Assembly (NCBI RefSeq): GCF_009755355.1
Contig: NZ_WQLB01000003.1
Coordinates: 62,001-126,000, forward strand
DNA: 64,000 nt
Direction of reading: 5' to 3'
Origin: Deinococcus arboris
Lineage (GTDB): Bacteria; Deinococcota; Deinococci; Deinococcales; Deinococcaceae
In this document: positions 26,506 to 39,116 of the stretch, in pieces
Numbering within the stretch: the stretch's first letter is position 1
How the letters are laid out: each line of letters begins with the position of its first letter
The notes under the pieces: generated by a model
The model's input: only the letters and a program-made list of their open reading frames with translations
What the model was told of the DNA's origin: nothing
Database searches by the model: none
Made by a program: the position numbers and the translations under genes

Positions 26506-27946
26506 GGGGAGCTCCTCTGGGGTGAACGTGGTGCCAGAACTGAAAGGTGGCCAGGCTGCGCTGCGGGGCGAAAGGCGCCAGCAACTCGCTGACCTGCGCG
26601 GCATCTGGCCGGGCGGGCAGGGCGAAATACCGCTGAAGGGCCGCCGCCAGCGCCGCGTCCCCAGCAGGCACAATGTCGGCAAAGCCCAGCACGCGCAGCA
26701 GCACATACTCGGCCGTCCAGGGGCCGACGCCCGGCACCGCCAGCAGACGGCGGCGGGCCGCGCCCACCGGGCCGGCTGCCAGGCCTGGCAGGTCCAGTTC
26801 ACCGCAGGCCACCTGCCCGGCCAGTCGGCTCAGCGCCGCGGCCCGCGCACCGGTCAGGCCCAGCGCCCGGAGGTCGTTGACGGAGAGGCGGGCCACGTCC
26901 TCTGGCGCCGGCGGGGCGAACAGCCCGTCACCCAGCGCGGCGCCGCAGCGGGCCACCAGGCGCCGCCGCAGCGCACAGGCGCAGGCGAACGTCACCTGCT
27001 GCCCGGCCACCGCCCAGATCAGCCCGTCAAAGAGGTCGGGCACCAGCGGTACCCGGAGCCCACGCCCAAAGGGGGGTGCCCGCTCAGGTTGGACCGGAGA
27101 TGGATTCAAAGGGGCCGCGAGTGCTTCGCCGGTCAGCCCCAGAGCGCGCATGGTCAAGTGATGCAGCGCCAGTGCGTCGGGGGCGGTCAAAGCGGAGGCC
27201 ACCTGCACCGTGACGGTGCCCGACCCAAAGGTCAAGGTGACCCGCCGAGGCCCAGATGGCAGCCGCCAGCCGGCCGTAACCTCGTGGCCCCTGACCTGCT
27301 GCGTGAGGCTGAGGGGGTCGCGGGCCAGGTCGCGCAAGAGGGCCGGGACCGGAAATCCGACTGGCAGCCGTACAGTCCAGCCGCCCCGCCCGGCGCCCTG
27401 TCGGAAGACCTGCGGCGACACGCCCATGACCCGCCGGAACTGCGCGCCAAATGCCGAGAGGCTGCCGTACCCCACCGCGAAGGCGACCTCGGCGGCCGAG
27501 CTCTCTGGGGCACGCAGGAGCGCGTCGGCGGCCGCCTGCACCCGCTGGCGGGCCAGCCACTCTCCGGGGCTGGTGTGCAGATGGTCCCGAAACAGTCGGT
27601 GCAGCGCGCTGCGGCCCACCTGCAACTGCTGGCCCAGGGCGCGAACCGTGGGCACTTCGGCCACGCAGACCCCGGCCAGGGCCACCATCAGCTGCGCTTC
27701 CTCGACAGGCACCCCAGCCTGAAAGGCGTCGGGCTGACAGCGGCGACAGGCCCGCAGACCGGCGGCGCGGGCCTGCGCGGTGGTGGCGTGAAAGGCCACG
27801 TTCTGTGCCTGGGGCTTGCGCGCCCGGCACGACGGCAGGCAGTAGATGCCAGTGCTGGTCACGCCGGTATAGAACAGCCCGTCAAACGCCGCGTCGGCCG
27901 CAAACATCCGGCTCAGCATGAAGTCGCGCGAGTAGGGCAGGGACAT
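26495..27946 (-). CDS. Ada-AlkA fusion: AraC-type regulator with 3-methyladenine DNA glycosylase
   Basis: The 483-residue protein joins four modules. First is the Ada N-terminal zinc domain, with cysteines in YCLPSCRARKP and LRACRRCQPD, which accepts methyl groups from phosphotriesters. Second is an AraC helix-turn-helix pair around VAFAVGYGSLSAFGAQFRR. Third is an AlkA N-terminal domain. Fourth is a HhH-GPD glycosylase domain with LLAVPGVGPWTAEYVLLR and the catalytic aspartate in IVPAGDAAL. It senses alkylated DNA, may activate adaptive-response genes, and excises alkylated bases. The O6-methylguanine methyltransferase part of classical Ada is missing. Confidence 0.92.
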   Translation of the reverse strand: MSLPYSRDFMLSRMFAADAAFDGLFYTGVTSTGIYCLPSCRARKPQAQNVAFHATTAQARAAGLRACRRCQPDAFQAGVPVEEAQLMVALAGVCVAEVPTVRALGQQLQVGRSALHRLFRDHLHTSPGEWLARQRVQAAADALLRAPESSAAEVAFAVGYGSLSAFGAQFRRVMGVSPQVFRQGAGRGGWTVRLPVGFPVPALLRDLARDPLSLTQQVRGHEVTAGWRLPSGPRRVTLTFGSGTVTVQVASALTAPDALALHHLTMRALGLTGEALAAPLNPSPVQPERAPPFGRGLRVPLVPDLFDGLIWAVAGQQVTFACACALRRRLVARCGAALGDGLFAPPAPEDVARLSVNDLRALGLTGARAAALSRLAGQVACGELDLPGLAAGPVGAARRRLLAVPGVGPWTAEYVLLRVLGFADIVPAGDAALAAALQRYFALPARPDAAQVSELLAPFAPQRSLATFQFWHHVHPRGAPHDH

Positions 27947-28059
27947 GGCGGTATTGTCGCCGTCCGCAGCGCCGCAGCTCTACCGGAATCGTGCGCGGGA
28001 ATTACTGGCCAGAGAAAGCCGCACGCCCCAGGACAGCAGGCGGCGCGCGGCCTGGACCA

Positions 28060-28617
28060 TTAGCGGCGACGGCTGCTGAAAAAGTCTTTGCGCTTGAGTT
28101 TGACCATGCGGCCATCCGGGTGGTGCCACACAAGCCCTTCCATCTCTGGGCGGGCCTCCAGGTAGGCGCGCAGGGCGGCAAAGTCGCGTGGCGCGTCGTC
28201 CAGTACCGCTTCTCCATGCCGAATCAGCTGGTGACTGATCGTGCCTTCAGGGTTACCCTGCACCTTTGGCCCAATGAGTTCATAGGTACCGTCTGGCAGC
28301 GCCCTGTCAGCCGCCGCCCAGGCCTCGCAGTGGTGGGCATCGTCGGGCCCCTCTCCCACTGGCACCCAGCCGGGATGATGGCCGGTCAAGGGGTCAGGCT
28401 CCTGCGCGGGTTCAAAATCAGCGGGCGGTGTGCGGCCTTTTTTGGCGTCGTAGCGCCGGTACAAACGGCCGCTCTGCACCAGACAACTCGTGCCGTCCCA
28501 TTTGCGGGTGGCCTGGCCTTCCCCGGTCAGCACCCACTCGGCGCCGGGCACCACTTCATCCCGGACCAAGCGGTCGGTGTCGTAATTACGCGCGTACAGG
28601 CTCAGAATCTTCTGCAT
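28060..28617 (-). CDS. Minimal RNA ligase (adenylation domain only)
   Basis: The 185-residue protein has the nucleotidyltransferase motifs of covalent ligases: motif I KWDGTS (Lys39, the expected AMP-accepting lysine), a YELIGPKVQGNPEG segment at motif III, EGLVWHHPDGR at motif IV, and VKLKRKDFF at motif V. No OB-fold or other C-terminal domain follows, so it is a compact RNA-ligase-type enzyme, similar to small bacterial RNA ligase 1-family proteins. The ATG at 28617 has GGAGG 4 nt upstream; the longer frame is not conserved in character. Neighbours give no functional link, but a Pnkp-Hen1 RNA repair pair lies 11 kb away. Confidence 0.75.
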   Translation of the reverse strand: MQKILSLYARNYDTDRLVRDEVVPGAEWVLTGEGQATRKWDGTSCLVQSGRLYRRYDAKKGRTPPADFEPAQEPDPLTGHHPGWVPVGEGPDDAHHCEAWAAADRALPDGTYELIGPKVQGNPEGTISHQLIRHGEAVLDDAPRDFAALRAYLEARPEMEGLVWHHPDGRMVKLKRKDFFSSRRR

Positions 28618-28708
28618 ACAACCTCCGCGTTGACTGTAGAGGGCAATCAAGCGGGCAGCATCCGTCATCTGGGCCAGCAGAGGCCCCCGCCACATGGCGC
28701 AGGAGCGC

Positions 28709-29212
28709 TTATTTGCCCCGAGCCACCAGGCGAATCCCAGTGGCCGACAGGAAGCGGTCCAGCAGCCGGGTTTCAATTTGCTGAGTATTCACACTGGCGT
28801 CCGACGCGGTGGCCTTGACCTTGACACTGACCAGCTTGCCGCCCAGCGGTCTGGATTCCCACAACACATCCACCGTGTTGTTGCTGGTGGGGTTGGTCGC
28901 GCGCCACTGCACCTGAACGTGAATGGGCGCTTCTTTCGCGCTGAGAATCTTCATGCTGTCGCTGCCCTCGGGGAAGGTGAAACCGTCGTAGCCCCCAGGC
29001 AAACCCGTGTTGTACTGAGACTGAACAATGAGCATGGCCGAAATCTGCGCGAAGCTGCTGACGCCTGCCTCCCGCTCTGGGCTCAGTTGGGACCCCAGGT
29101 TGACTGGAGACACCGCTTCGACAATGACTTCATTAGCAGCAGGCGCTGGGCCGGTGTAGGCCGGAGCACAGGCAGCGAGCAACAGCGGGACAGCCAGAAG
29201 GAAACGTTTCAC
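28709..29212 (-). CDS. Lipoprotein of unknown function
   Basis: The 167-residue frame starts with GTG and has a signal peptide ending in the lipobox LLLAAC, predicting a lipid-anchored envelope protein. The mature part contains a repeated beta-strand pattern (IHVQVQWRATNP, VSVKVKATASD) and no known motif. A TACCTT box lies 6 nt before the start, a leaderless pattern. The function is unknown; 91 nt separate it from the RNA ligase gene. Confidence 0.7.
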   Translation of the reverse strand: MKRFLLAVPLLLAACAPAYTGPAPAANEVIVEAVSPVNLGSQLSPEREAGVSSFAQISAMLIVQSQYNTGLPGGYDGFTFPEGSDSMKILSAKEAPIHVQVQWRATNPTSNNTVDVLWESRPLGGKLVSVKVKATASDASVNTQQIETRLLDRFLSATGIRLVARGK

Positions 29213-29218
29213 GGCGGC

Positions 29219-29224
29219 AAGGTA
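29219..29224 (-). promoter_or_regulatory. Candidate leaderless -10 box (TACCTT)
   Basis: Read on the minus strand, TACCTT ends 6 nt before the GTG start of the lipoprotein gene. Confidence 0.4.
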
Positions 29225-29257
29225 GTGCAGGGCGTGGGCAGGCGCAAGCGAAAGTGA

Positions 29258-29284
29258 ACGCCCCCACCACTGGGGCGGGGGCGT
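29258..29284 (-). terminator. Intrinsic terminator of the aceE-aceF operon
   Basis: On the minus strand an 8-bp stem (ACGCCCCC with GGGGGCGT) is followed by TCACTTTCGC. It begins 17 nt after the aceF stop. Confidence 0.65.
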
Positions 29285-29300
29285 GCGGCATCCTCTGTCT

Positions 29301-31061
<1,761 letters not shown>

Positions 31062-31144
31062 GTTGGGACTCCTTGTGAGGGGCTAAGAGTCGAAGGAGGC
31101 CAAGGGTGAAAGCGTTGAAGACACTTCCGCCCTTGACGGTGCAC

Positions 31145-33886
<2,742 letters not shown>

Positions 33887-34041
33887 AGGCCGCGCCTTTG
33901 TCCACTTCCAACAGGATCAGTGAGTCGGATTGACCATTCCGGCGTGTGAATGCTCCGGCAAGGCCTCCCTCATGTGGGTGGGCCATGCTGGGCGGCATGG
34001 TCACGCTGTACCACTCGGTGCGCACCCGGAAGCCATCCGTC

Positions 34042-34509
34042 ATGATGACCCAGGGGCCCATCCTGCGGTATTGCCCGGCCTGTCAGCACACCAGCCGCAC
34101 GCCCCTGCTCTACAACGGCAGCCGCTACGGACATGTTGGAGGCTTCGAGTGCGAACGCTGCGGCGCCCGGGTCAACATGGTGGACCGCGACTGCTACCCC
34201 CCAGTGCAGTATTTCGCCCGGCAAACCCCGGATGGGCCGACCGCGACCGAGACCATCCTGTACGAGGACCTGTACCGCATCAATGAGCCGGATTTCCGGC
34301 AGATAGAGCGCTGGACGGGCCTGACCCTGCTGCGCCAGGAGGACGAAAAGGCGCTGGCCTTCGAGCCTCTGGTGGCGCAGGTGGCCGATGAGGTGGCGCG
34401 GCGGGCCCTCCCCCTTCAGACGGCGGCCTTTTCCCGGCCTTTCGTGACCTGGGTGCCCGAGCCGTTCCAGACGTGGCTGAACTTGTACGCGACGCTTGAG
34501 CGGGCCTGA
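34042..34509 (+). CDS. Zinc-ribbon-like protein, unknown
   Basis: The 155-residue frame contains two CxxC pairs (RYCPACQ and FECERCG) about 30 residues apart, consistent with a small N-terminal zinc ribbon, followed by a mostly alpha-helical, acidic and aromatic C-terminal part. The ATG at 34042 has GGAAG about 9 nt upstream, while ATGs at 33946 and 33997 lack an SD, so the start is uncertain. No family recognised. Confidence 0.55.
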   Translation: MMTQGPILRYCPACQHTSRTPLLYNGSRYGHVGGFECERCGARVNMVDRDCYPPVQYFARQTPDGPTATETILYEDLYRINEPDFRQIERWTGLTLLRQEDEKALAFEPLVAQVADEVARRALPLQTAAFSRPFVTWVPEPFQTWLNLYATLERA

Positions 34510-34523
34510 GCCGCACCCCGCGC

Positions 34524-34529
34524 TAGGCT
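34524..34529 (+). promoter_or_regulatory. Candidate leaderless -10 box (TAGGCT)
   Basis: TAGGCT ends 7 nt before the LysR gene's ATG at 34537. Confidence 0.4.
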
Positions 34530-34536
34530 GGCAGGT

Positions 34537-35439
34537 ATGGAACTGCGCCACCTGCGCCATTTCGTCGCTCTGGCCGAGGAAGAACACTTCGGGCGGGCGG
34601 CCGAGCGCGTGTTTGTGGTGCAGCAGGCGCTCAGCAATTCCATCCGCAACCTGGAAGACGAGGTGGGCGTGCCGCTGGTCCTGCGCACCACGCGCCGGGT
34701 CCAGCTGACCCCTGCCGGACAGGAGTTTCTGGCTGGCGCGCGCGAAACGCTGGCGCTAGCCGGCCAAACCGTGGAACGGGCGCGGCGGGCGGCGCGGGGC
34801 GAGGTGGGGCGACTGGCGATTGGCTTTGTCTCGGGGTTGGCGTTCGGGGGCCTGCCGGAAATCGTGCGGCGCTTTCGCGACCTCTTCCCGAATGTCAGCG
34901 TGGACCTGCGCGAATTGACGGCCCAGGAGCAGGAAGCGGCCCTGCGCGGCGATCAGATTGACGTGGGCCTGATGCTGCTGCCGGTGCGCGACCCCGGCCT
35001 GGACTCGCGCGCGCTGTGGCGGCAGCCGCTGGTGGCCGCCCTGCCCGCCGCGCACCCACTGGCCCGCAAGCGCCGCCTAAAAATCAGCGACCTGCGCGAC
35101 GAGCCGTTCGTCTTTTTTCCCCGTCAGATCCGCGCCGCGTACTTCGATCAGGTCATGCGCTGGTGCGCCGGGGCCGGGTTCACGCCTCATGTGGTGCAGG
35201 AGGCGATTGAGGTGCCCACGCTGCTGTCGCTGGTCGCGGCGGGCGTGGGCGTCTTCCTACCCATTGAGTTTTTCAGCCGATTGAGCCTGCCTGGCGTGGT
35301 CTACCGCCCGGTGGAAGACGCGCCGCTGGTGGACATCGTGGCTGTATGGCGGCGTGAGGACGGAAAAAGCCCGGTGGTACGGGCATTTCTGGGTGTGGCG
35401 GAGGAGATCTTGAGAGGTGAAGATGCTGATCCCTCCTGA
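34537..35439 (+). CDS. LysR-family transcriptional regulator
   Basis: The 300-residue protein has the LysR N-terminal helix-turn-helix ([19 protein letters not shown], then [16 protein letters not shown]) and a C-terminal effector-binding region of the type 2 periplasmic-binding fold. The spacing and length are typical. LysR regulators often control a divergent neighbour; here the adjacent genes run in the same direction, so the target is unclear. Confidence 0.93.
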   Translation: MELRHLRHFVALAEEEHFGRAAERVFVVQQALSNSIRNLEDEVGVPLVLRTTRRVQLTPAGQEFLAGARETLALAGQTVERARRAARGEVGRLAIGFVSGLAFGGLPEIVRRFRDLFPNVSVDLRELTAQEQEAALRGDQIDVGLMLLPVRDPGLDSRALWRQPLVAALPAAHPLARKRRLKISDLRDEPFVFFPRQIRAAYFDQVMRWCAGAGFTPHVVQEAIEVPTLLSLVAAGVGVFLPIEFFSRLSLPGVVYRPVEDAPLVDIVAVWRREDGKSPVVRAFLGVAEEILRGEDADPS

Positions 35440-35514
35440 AACGCCAGCGGAACCCGCTCCTGCACTTTCAGGCCTTCGGGGGCAACTTTGAACGTTCAGC
35501 AGCGCGGATAACTC

Positions 35515-35748
35515 TTGGCGGCCTCGGGAGCATCCCTCTTAGACCTCGCTCAGTGGGCCAACGCCCAGGGCTTGGGCGTCGTTGAGCTCATTCGTCTCCT
35601 CCGGTCGTTGTTTGATCTGTCTCTCCTGCAAGCCAAGGACCTGGCCCATCAGGGGGTCTACGGCCTGACTCTAAATGACTATCAGGAGCAAGTCTTGCTG
35701 CCTCTGGTTCGGGAAGCCCTCAAAGAAGAGGGTGAGCTGAAAGAGTGA
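35515..35748 (+). CDS. Small bL12 C-terminal-domain-like protein
   Basis: The 77-residue frame starts with TTG right after an in-frame stop. It contains VELIRLLRSLFDLSLLQAKD, which matches the pattern of the ribosomal protein bL12 C-terminal helix (IKxIRxxTGLGLKEAKDLV). The remainder is acidic and helical. No SD sequence is evident before the TTG. The motif match and lack of internal stops support a real small gene, but the function is unknown. Confidence 0.45.
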   Translation: MAASGASLLDLAQWANAQGLGVVELIRLLRSLFDLSLLQAKDLAHQGVYGLTLNDYQEQVLLPLVREALKEEGELKE

Positions 35749-35764
35749 GTAGGGGCAACAACCC

Positions 35765-36988
35765 TTACCCCTCTTTCTGAACGGGTCCGGTCATAGGTAT
35801 CCCCCGCAATACGCCCAGGATCAGCACGGCCCCCACCACCGACAGCACCGCGCCCATGAGGAACGCGGCGCCGGGAAAGCCCTGGCTGGACCCGAAGGCG
35901 TACACCGCCGTCGCCACGATGGGGCCCACCACGCCGACCAGGCTGTTCAGGCTGGTAATGGCCCCCTGCACCCGGCCCTGCTCGGTTTCGCTGACCTGCC
36001 GTGAGATAAGGCCCTGAAGGGCCGGATTGGCCAGGCCGCCCAGCGCTCCCACCACCAGCGAGGCGTACAGGGCCGCCCCCGTGCGCGCAAACGCCAGCAC
36101 CAAAAATTCCAGAATGGACGCTATCACCCCAGTCATGATGGTTCGCCGCTCGCCAAAGCGGGCGATAAAAGGGCCGATCAGGCCGCCCTGAACCGCCGCC
36201 GTCAGCAGGCCAAAAAACGCCAGCGCCACCCCGTTCTGGCCCGGCGACCAGCGCAGCACACCTTCGGTGTACAGCACCCAGGTGCTGAAGATGACCTGTG
36301 CCGCCAGTCCCAGCACCACCAGCGCCAGGGTGAGGCTGCGCAAAACTGGGTACTCGATCAGGGCGCCTAGGGGCAGCAGCGGATTGAAATTGCGCTTCTG
36401 AAAACCCTGAGCACGGGCCGATGGCGGCAGCGATTCGGGCAACACGAAGAGGCCGTACAACAGGTTCAGGGCGGTCAGTCCCGCCGCCACCATGAACGGT
36501 ACGCGCAGGCCGTATTCGCCCAGAAACCCGCCCAGCGCTGGCCCCAGAATGAACCCCACTCCAAAGGTGGCCCCCAGCAGGCCAAAGTTCTTGGCGCGGC
36601 TTTCGGGCGGCGAGACGTCGGCGATATACGCGTTGGCCACCGTCAGGCTGGCCCCGGTAACGCCCGCCAGCACGCGGCCCAGCAGCAACCACCACAGATT
36701 TGGCGCCAGGATCAGCAGCACGTAGTCCAGCGCCATGCCCGCCAGCGACAGCAGCAGGATTGGCCGCCGCCCAAAACGGTCACTCAGGCTGCCCAGAATG
36801 GGCGCGAAGACGAATTGCATGACCGCGTAGGCCGCCGTGAGCCAGCCAATGCTCTGGGCGCCAGCAGCCTCAGACCCCGCCAGTTCTTTGACCAGCCCAG
36901 GCAGCACCGGGATGATCAGCCCAATGCCGATGATGTCAATCAGGGCCGTCAAGAGAATGAAAATAAGTGCGGCGGGACGAGCAGACAT
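35765..36988 (-). CDS. MFS efflux pump, TetA/Bmr-like
   Basis: The 407-residue membrane protein has the MFS signature between helices 2 and 3 ([16 protein letters not shown]), the antiporter-type motif C region ([17 protein letters not shown]), and 12 predicted segments, typical of the TetA/multidrug H+ antiporter group. Substrate not predictable. The ATG at 36988 is preceded by TACACT 7 nt upstream, a leaderless pattern. It is divergent from a winged-helix regulator gene at 37140, a common arrangement for regulated drug pumps. Confidence 0.85.
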   Translation of the reverse strand: MSARPAALIFILLTALIDIIGIGLIIPVLPGLVKELAGSEAAGAQSIGWLTAAYAVMQFVFAPILGSLSDRFGRRPILLLSLAGMALDYVLLILAPNLWWLLLGRVLAGVTGASLTVANAYIADVSPPESRAKNFGLLGATFGVGFILGPALGGFLGEYGLRVPFMVAAGLTALNLLYGLFVLPESLPPSARAQGFQKRNFNPLLPLGALIEYPVLRSLTLALVVLGLAAQVIFSTWVLYTEGVLRWSPGQNGVALAFFGLLTAAVQGGLIGPFIARFGERRTIMTGVIASILEFLVLAFARTGAALYASLVVGALGGLANPALQGLISRQVSETEQGRVQGAITSLNSLVGVVGPIVATAVYAFGSSQGFPGAAFLMGAVLSVVGAVLILGVLRGIPMTGPVQKEG

Positions 36989-36995
36989 GAGGAGC

Positions 36996-37001
36996 AGTGT
37001 A
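36996..37001 (-). promoter_or_regulatory. Candidate leaderless -10 box (TACACT) of the MFS pump
   Basis: Read on the minus strand, TACACT ends 7 nt before the ATG of the MFS gene. Confidence 0.45.
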
Positions 37002-37119
37002 TAAACGAACCGCTCATGACGGCCCCGGCTGTCTCGCCCCTGCCACCGACAGCCGGCCGATCCGCAGAGCACAGCCAGACCTTTCAGGCCAGCGGATCAG
37101 TCAATTTCAAAACACCTGG

Positions 37120-37131
37120 TTTCAATTGAAA
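37120..37131. promoter_or_regulatory. Perfect 12-bp palindrome in the MFS-regulator divergent region
   Basis: TTTCAATTGAAA is fully palindromic and lies 9-20 nt before the regulator's first possible start codon. A related CAATTTCAAAA occurs 20 bp upstream. This is a plausible operator for autoregulation by the adjacent winged-helix protein. Confidence 0.4.
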
Positions 37132-37139
37132 AGAGGCCC

Positions 37140-37766
37140 GTGCACAATGCCGACATGCCCGGTCCCCAGGCCACTCCCTTTCAGATCACCTCCCCCGACC
37201 AGGCGGAGGCACTGCTGAACTTCACGTATGGGGCTCGCCTTCTTGAACAGTTTCTGGAACCCAGCACCTCCAGCCGCGCCGCCCACGCGCTGGCTGAACC
37301 CGCCAACCGCGTCGCCTACCATGTCCGCAAACTGGCGGGCTGCGGCCTGCTCTGCGTGGCTGGGCATCAGGGCAAACGGGTGCTGTATCAGGCGGCGGCC
37401 CAGACCTTCTCCGTTCCGCGCGCGCTGGTTCGGCTGGACGACCCCTCCACGCTGATCCGGCCGGTCATGGAAGAACTCACCGCCGCCTATGTTCAGGCCA
37501 TTGTGAACTGGCAGTCACGGCACCCGCCCGAACCGCTGCTGGTGAACCTGAGCACCCACGGCCAGGCTGCTGAACCGCCGCCCCAGGAACCTTATCTCCC
37601 GGCCATGCGGCTGCGGGCGGTCCGGATGACCCCAGAGCAGTACCGGCAGGCCCAGGCCGCGCTGGACCACATCCTGACCGGGATGGACTGCAGCGACCTC
37701 TCCGCCGACGCCCGGCCGGCCACCTTCGTGCTCATGGCCTTTCCAGGCCAGCTGCATCAGGACTGA
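37140..37766 (+). CDS. Winged helix-turn-helix regulator (ArsR-like)
   Basis: The 208-residue protein has an N-terminal winged-helix pattern: STSSRAAHALAEPANRVAYH as the helix-turn-helix, followed by VRKLAGCGLLCVAG and a KRVLYQAA wing, as in ArsR-type regulators. The longer C-terminal part, with helices and a Gly/Pro-rich linker, is unassigned. The start is either the GTG at 37140 or the ATG at 37155. It may control the divergent MFS pump. Confidence 0.7.
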   Translation: MHNADMPGPQATPFQITSPDQAEALLNFTYGARLLEQFLEPSTSSRAAHALAEPANRVAYHVRKLAGCGLLCVAGHQGKRVLYQAAAQTFSVPRALVRLDDPSTLIRPVMEELTAAYVQAIVNWQSRHPPEPLLVNLSTHGQAAEPPPQEPYLPAMRLRAVRMTPEQYRQAQAALDHILTGMDCSDLSADARPATFVLMAFPGQLHQD

Positions 37767-37919
37767 GACGGATTCCAGGCCTGGCTGGCACCGGGTCGGC
37801 GCTCGCCCGATGTGTCAGCGCAACAGACGAAATCTGGCAGAGCTGAACTCCAGAAACGCCGCAAACACAATGTCTGTCTTCAATAGCAGGCGAGCCACCC
37901 GGCCCGCCGAGGAGAACCC

Positions 37920-39023
37920 ATGTCCAGAACAGTCCTTGACGATCCCACACCTGAGTCTCAGCCGTCTTTGCCTGCGGGGCTGCACCTGGAGGCTTACGAC
38001 GCCCGAACGGCACCAGACGCGCTGTTAGGCGCCCTCGCCGCGTTTCACACCAGCCAACTGCATGAGCGGCAGCCGGACGATCCGCCCGTCCTGTCGGCTC
38101 AGCTGGCCGCTTCCCTGCGCCATCTTCCCCCTTTCGTGGACCTGCCCGCCTGGGTGGTCCGCGACGGTCCGCGCGTGGTGGCTGAAGCCAACGTCGCCCT
38201 GGTGCACTTGGATCAGAACCGGCATCTGGCCCAGTTCCAGTTGGGCGTCCTGACCCCCTACCGCCGTCAGGGGCTGGGCCGCGCTCTACTCCGCTGCGTG
38301 GTCGAAGCCGCACAGTTAGACGGCCGACGTCTCCTCATGGCCAGCAGCAGCGGACGGGTGCCGGCGGGTGAAGCTGCCCTGCGCCGGGCAGGCGCCCAGC
38401 CCGGCCTGACCGCGCAGGTCAACCAGCTGAACCTCCGCACCCTGGAGCCTGGGCTACTGGAGCACTGGACCACGCAGGGGCAGACCCGTGCGGCGGGGTA
38501 CACCCTTGAGGTGTGGGAGGGCCTGGTCCCAGGACCAGAGTTCACTGCGTTTCTGGAACTGACCCAGGTGATGAATGACCAGCCGACCGGAGACCTGTCG
38601 CTGGAAAACAGCCGCATGACCCCAGCACAATTCCGTGAAGCCGAGGCCCACTTTCAGGCCTCGGGCCGGCAGCGCGTGACTGTGGTAGGACGCCGCACCT
38701 CGGACGGCCACCTGGTGGGGTTTACAGAGCTGAGCTGGCACCCAGGTCGGCCCAGTCTCCTGACGCAGGGAGAAACGGGAGTCCGCCCCGAGGCCCGGGG
38801 CCTCGGCCTAGGGCGCTGGCTCAAGGCTGCTGCGTTGCAGCGGGCCCTGGACCGCAACGGGGCTGCCCACTTTGTCCGCACCGAGAACGCGGACAGCAAC
38901 GCGGCCATGCGCCGAATCAACGAGCAGTTGGGCTTCCGGCCTTACACCGCCACCACCCTGTGGCAGCTTGAGGTCTCGCAGGCCCAGGCCTACCTGCGCC
39001 CCCAGGTGGACCCGTGTTGTTAG
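37920..39023 (+). CDS. Double-domain GNAT acetyltransferase
   Basis: The 367-residue protein has an acetyl-CoA loop in each half: LTPYRRQGLGRALLRCVVEA and VRPEARGLGLGRWLKAAALQ, followed by RINEQLGFRPY. It resembles the tandem trio at 21-24 kb in architecture. The ATG is preceded by GAGGAG 6 nt upstream. Substrate unknown. The downstream gap holds a GC stem-loop at 39070-39085 (GCCGAG with CTCGGC) without a T-tract. Confidence 0.85.
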   Translation: MSRTVLDDPTPESQPSLPAGLHLEAYDARTAPDALLGALAAFHTSQLHERQPDDPPVLSAQLAASLRHLPPFVDLPAWVVRDGPRVVAEANVALVHLDQNRHLAQFQLGVLTPYRRQGLGRALLRCVVEAAQLDGRRLLMASSSGRVPAGEAALRRAGAQPGLTAQVNQLNLRTLEPGLLEHWTTQGQTRAAGYTLEVWEGLVPGPEFTAFLELTQVMNDQPTGDLSLENSRMTPAQFREAEAHFQASGRQRVTVVGRRTSDGHLVGFTELSWHPGRPSLLTQGETGVRPEARGLGLGRWLKAAALQRALDRNGAAHFVRTENADSNAAMRRINEQLGFRPYTATTLWQLEVSQAQAYLRPQVDPCC

Positions 39024-39116
39024 GGGCTGCGTCTGAGGATGCCGGAGGACGGCCCTGCGCCACAACCCGGCCGAGCAAACTCGGCAGCCATTGGGCCGCT
39101 GGTCAGGAACTCAGAG

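Noticed and set aside
26381..28063. A 560-residue plus-strand frame
   Set aside because: It lies opposite the Ada-AlkA fusion and the PEP mutase-family gene, both with clear motifs, and has shadow-frame composition.
39070..39085. GCCGAG/CTCGGC stem between converging GNAT and hen1 genes as a terminator
   Set aside because: The stem is only 6 bp and no T-tract follows on either strand.
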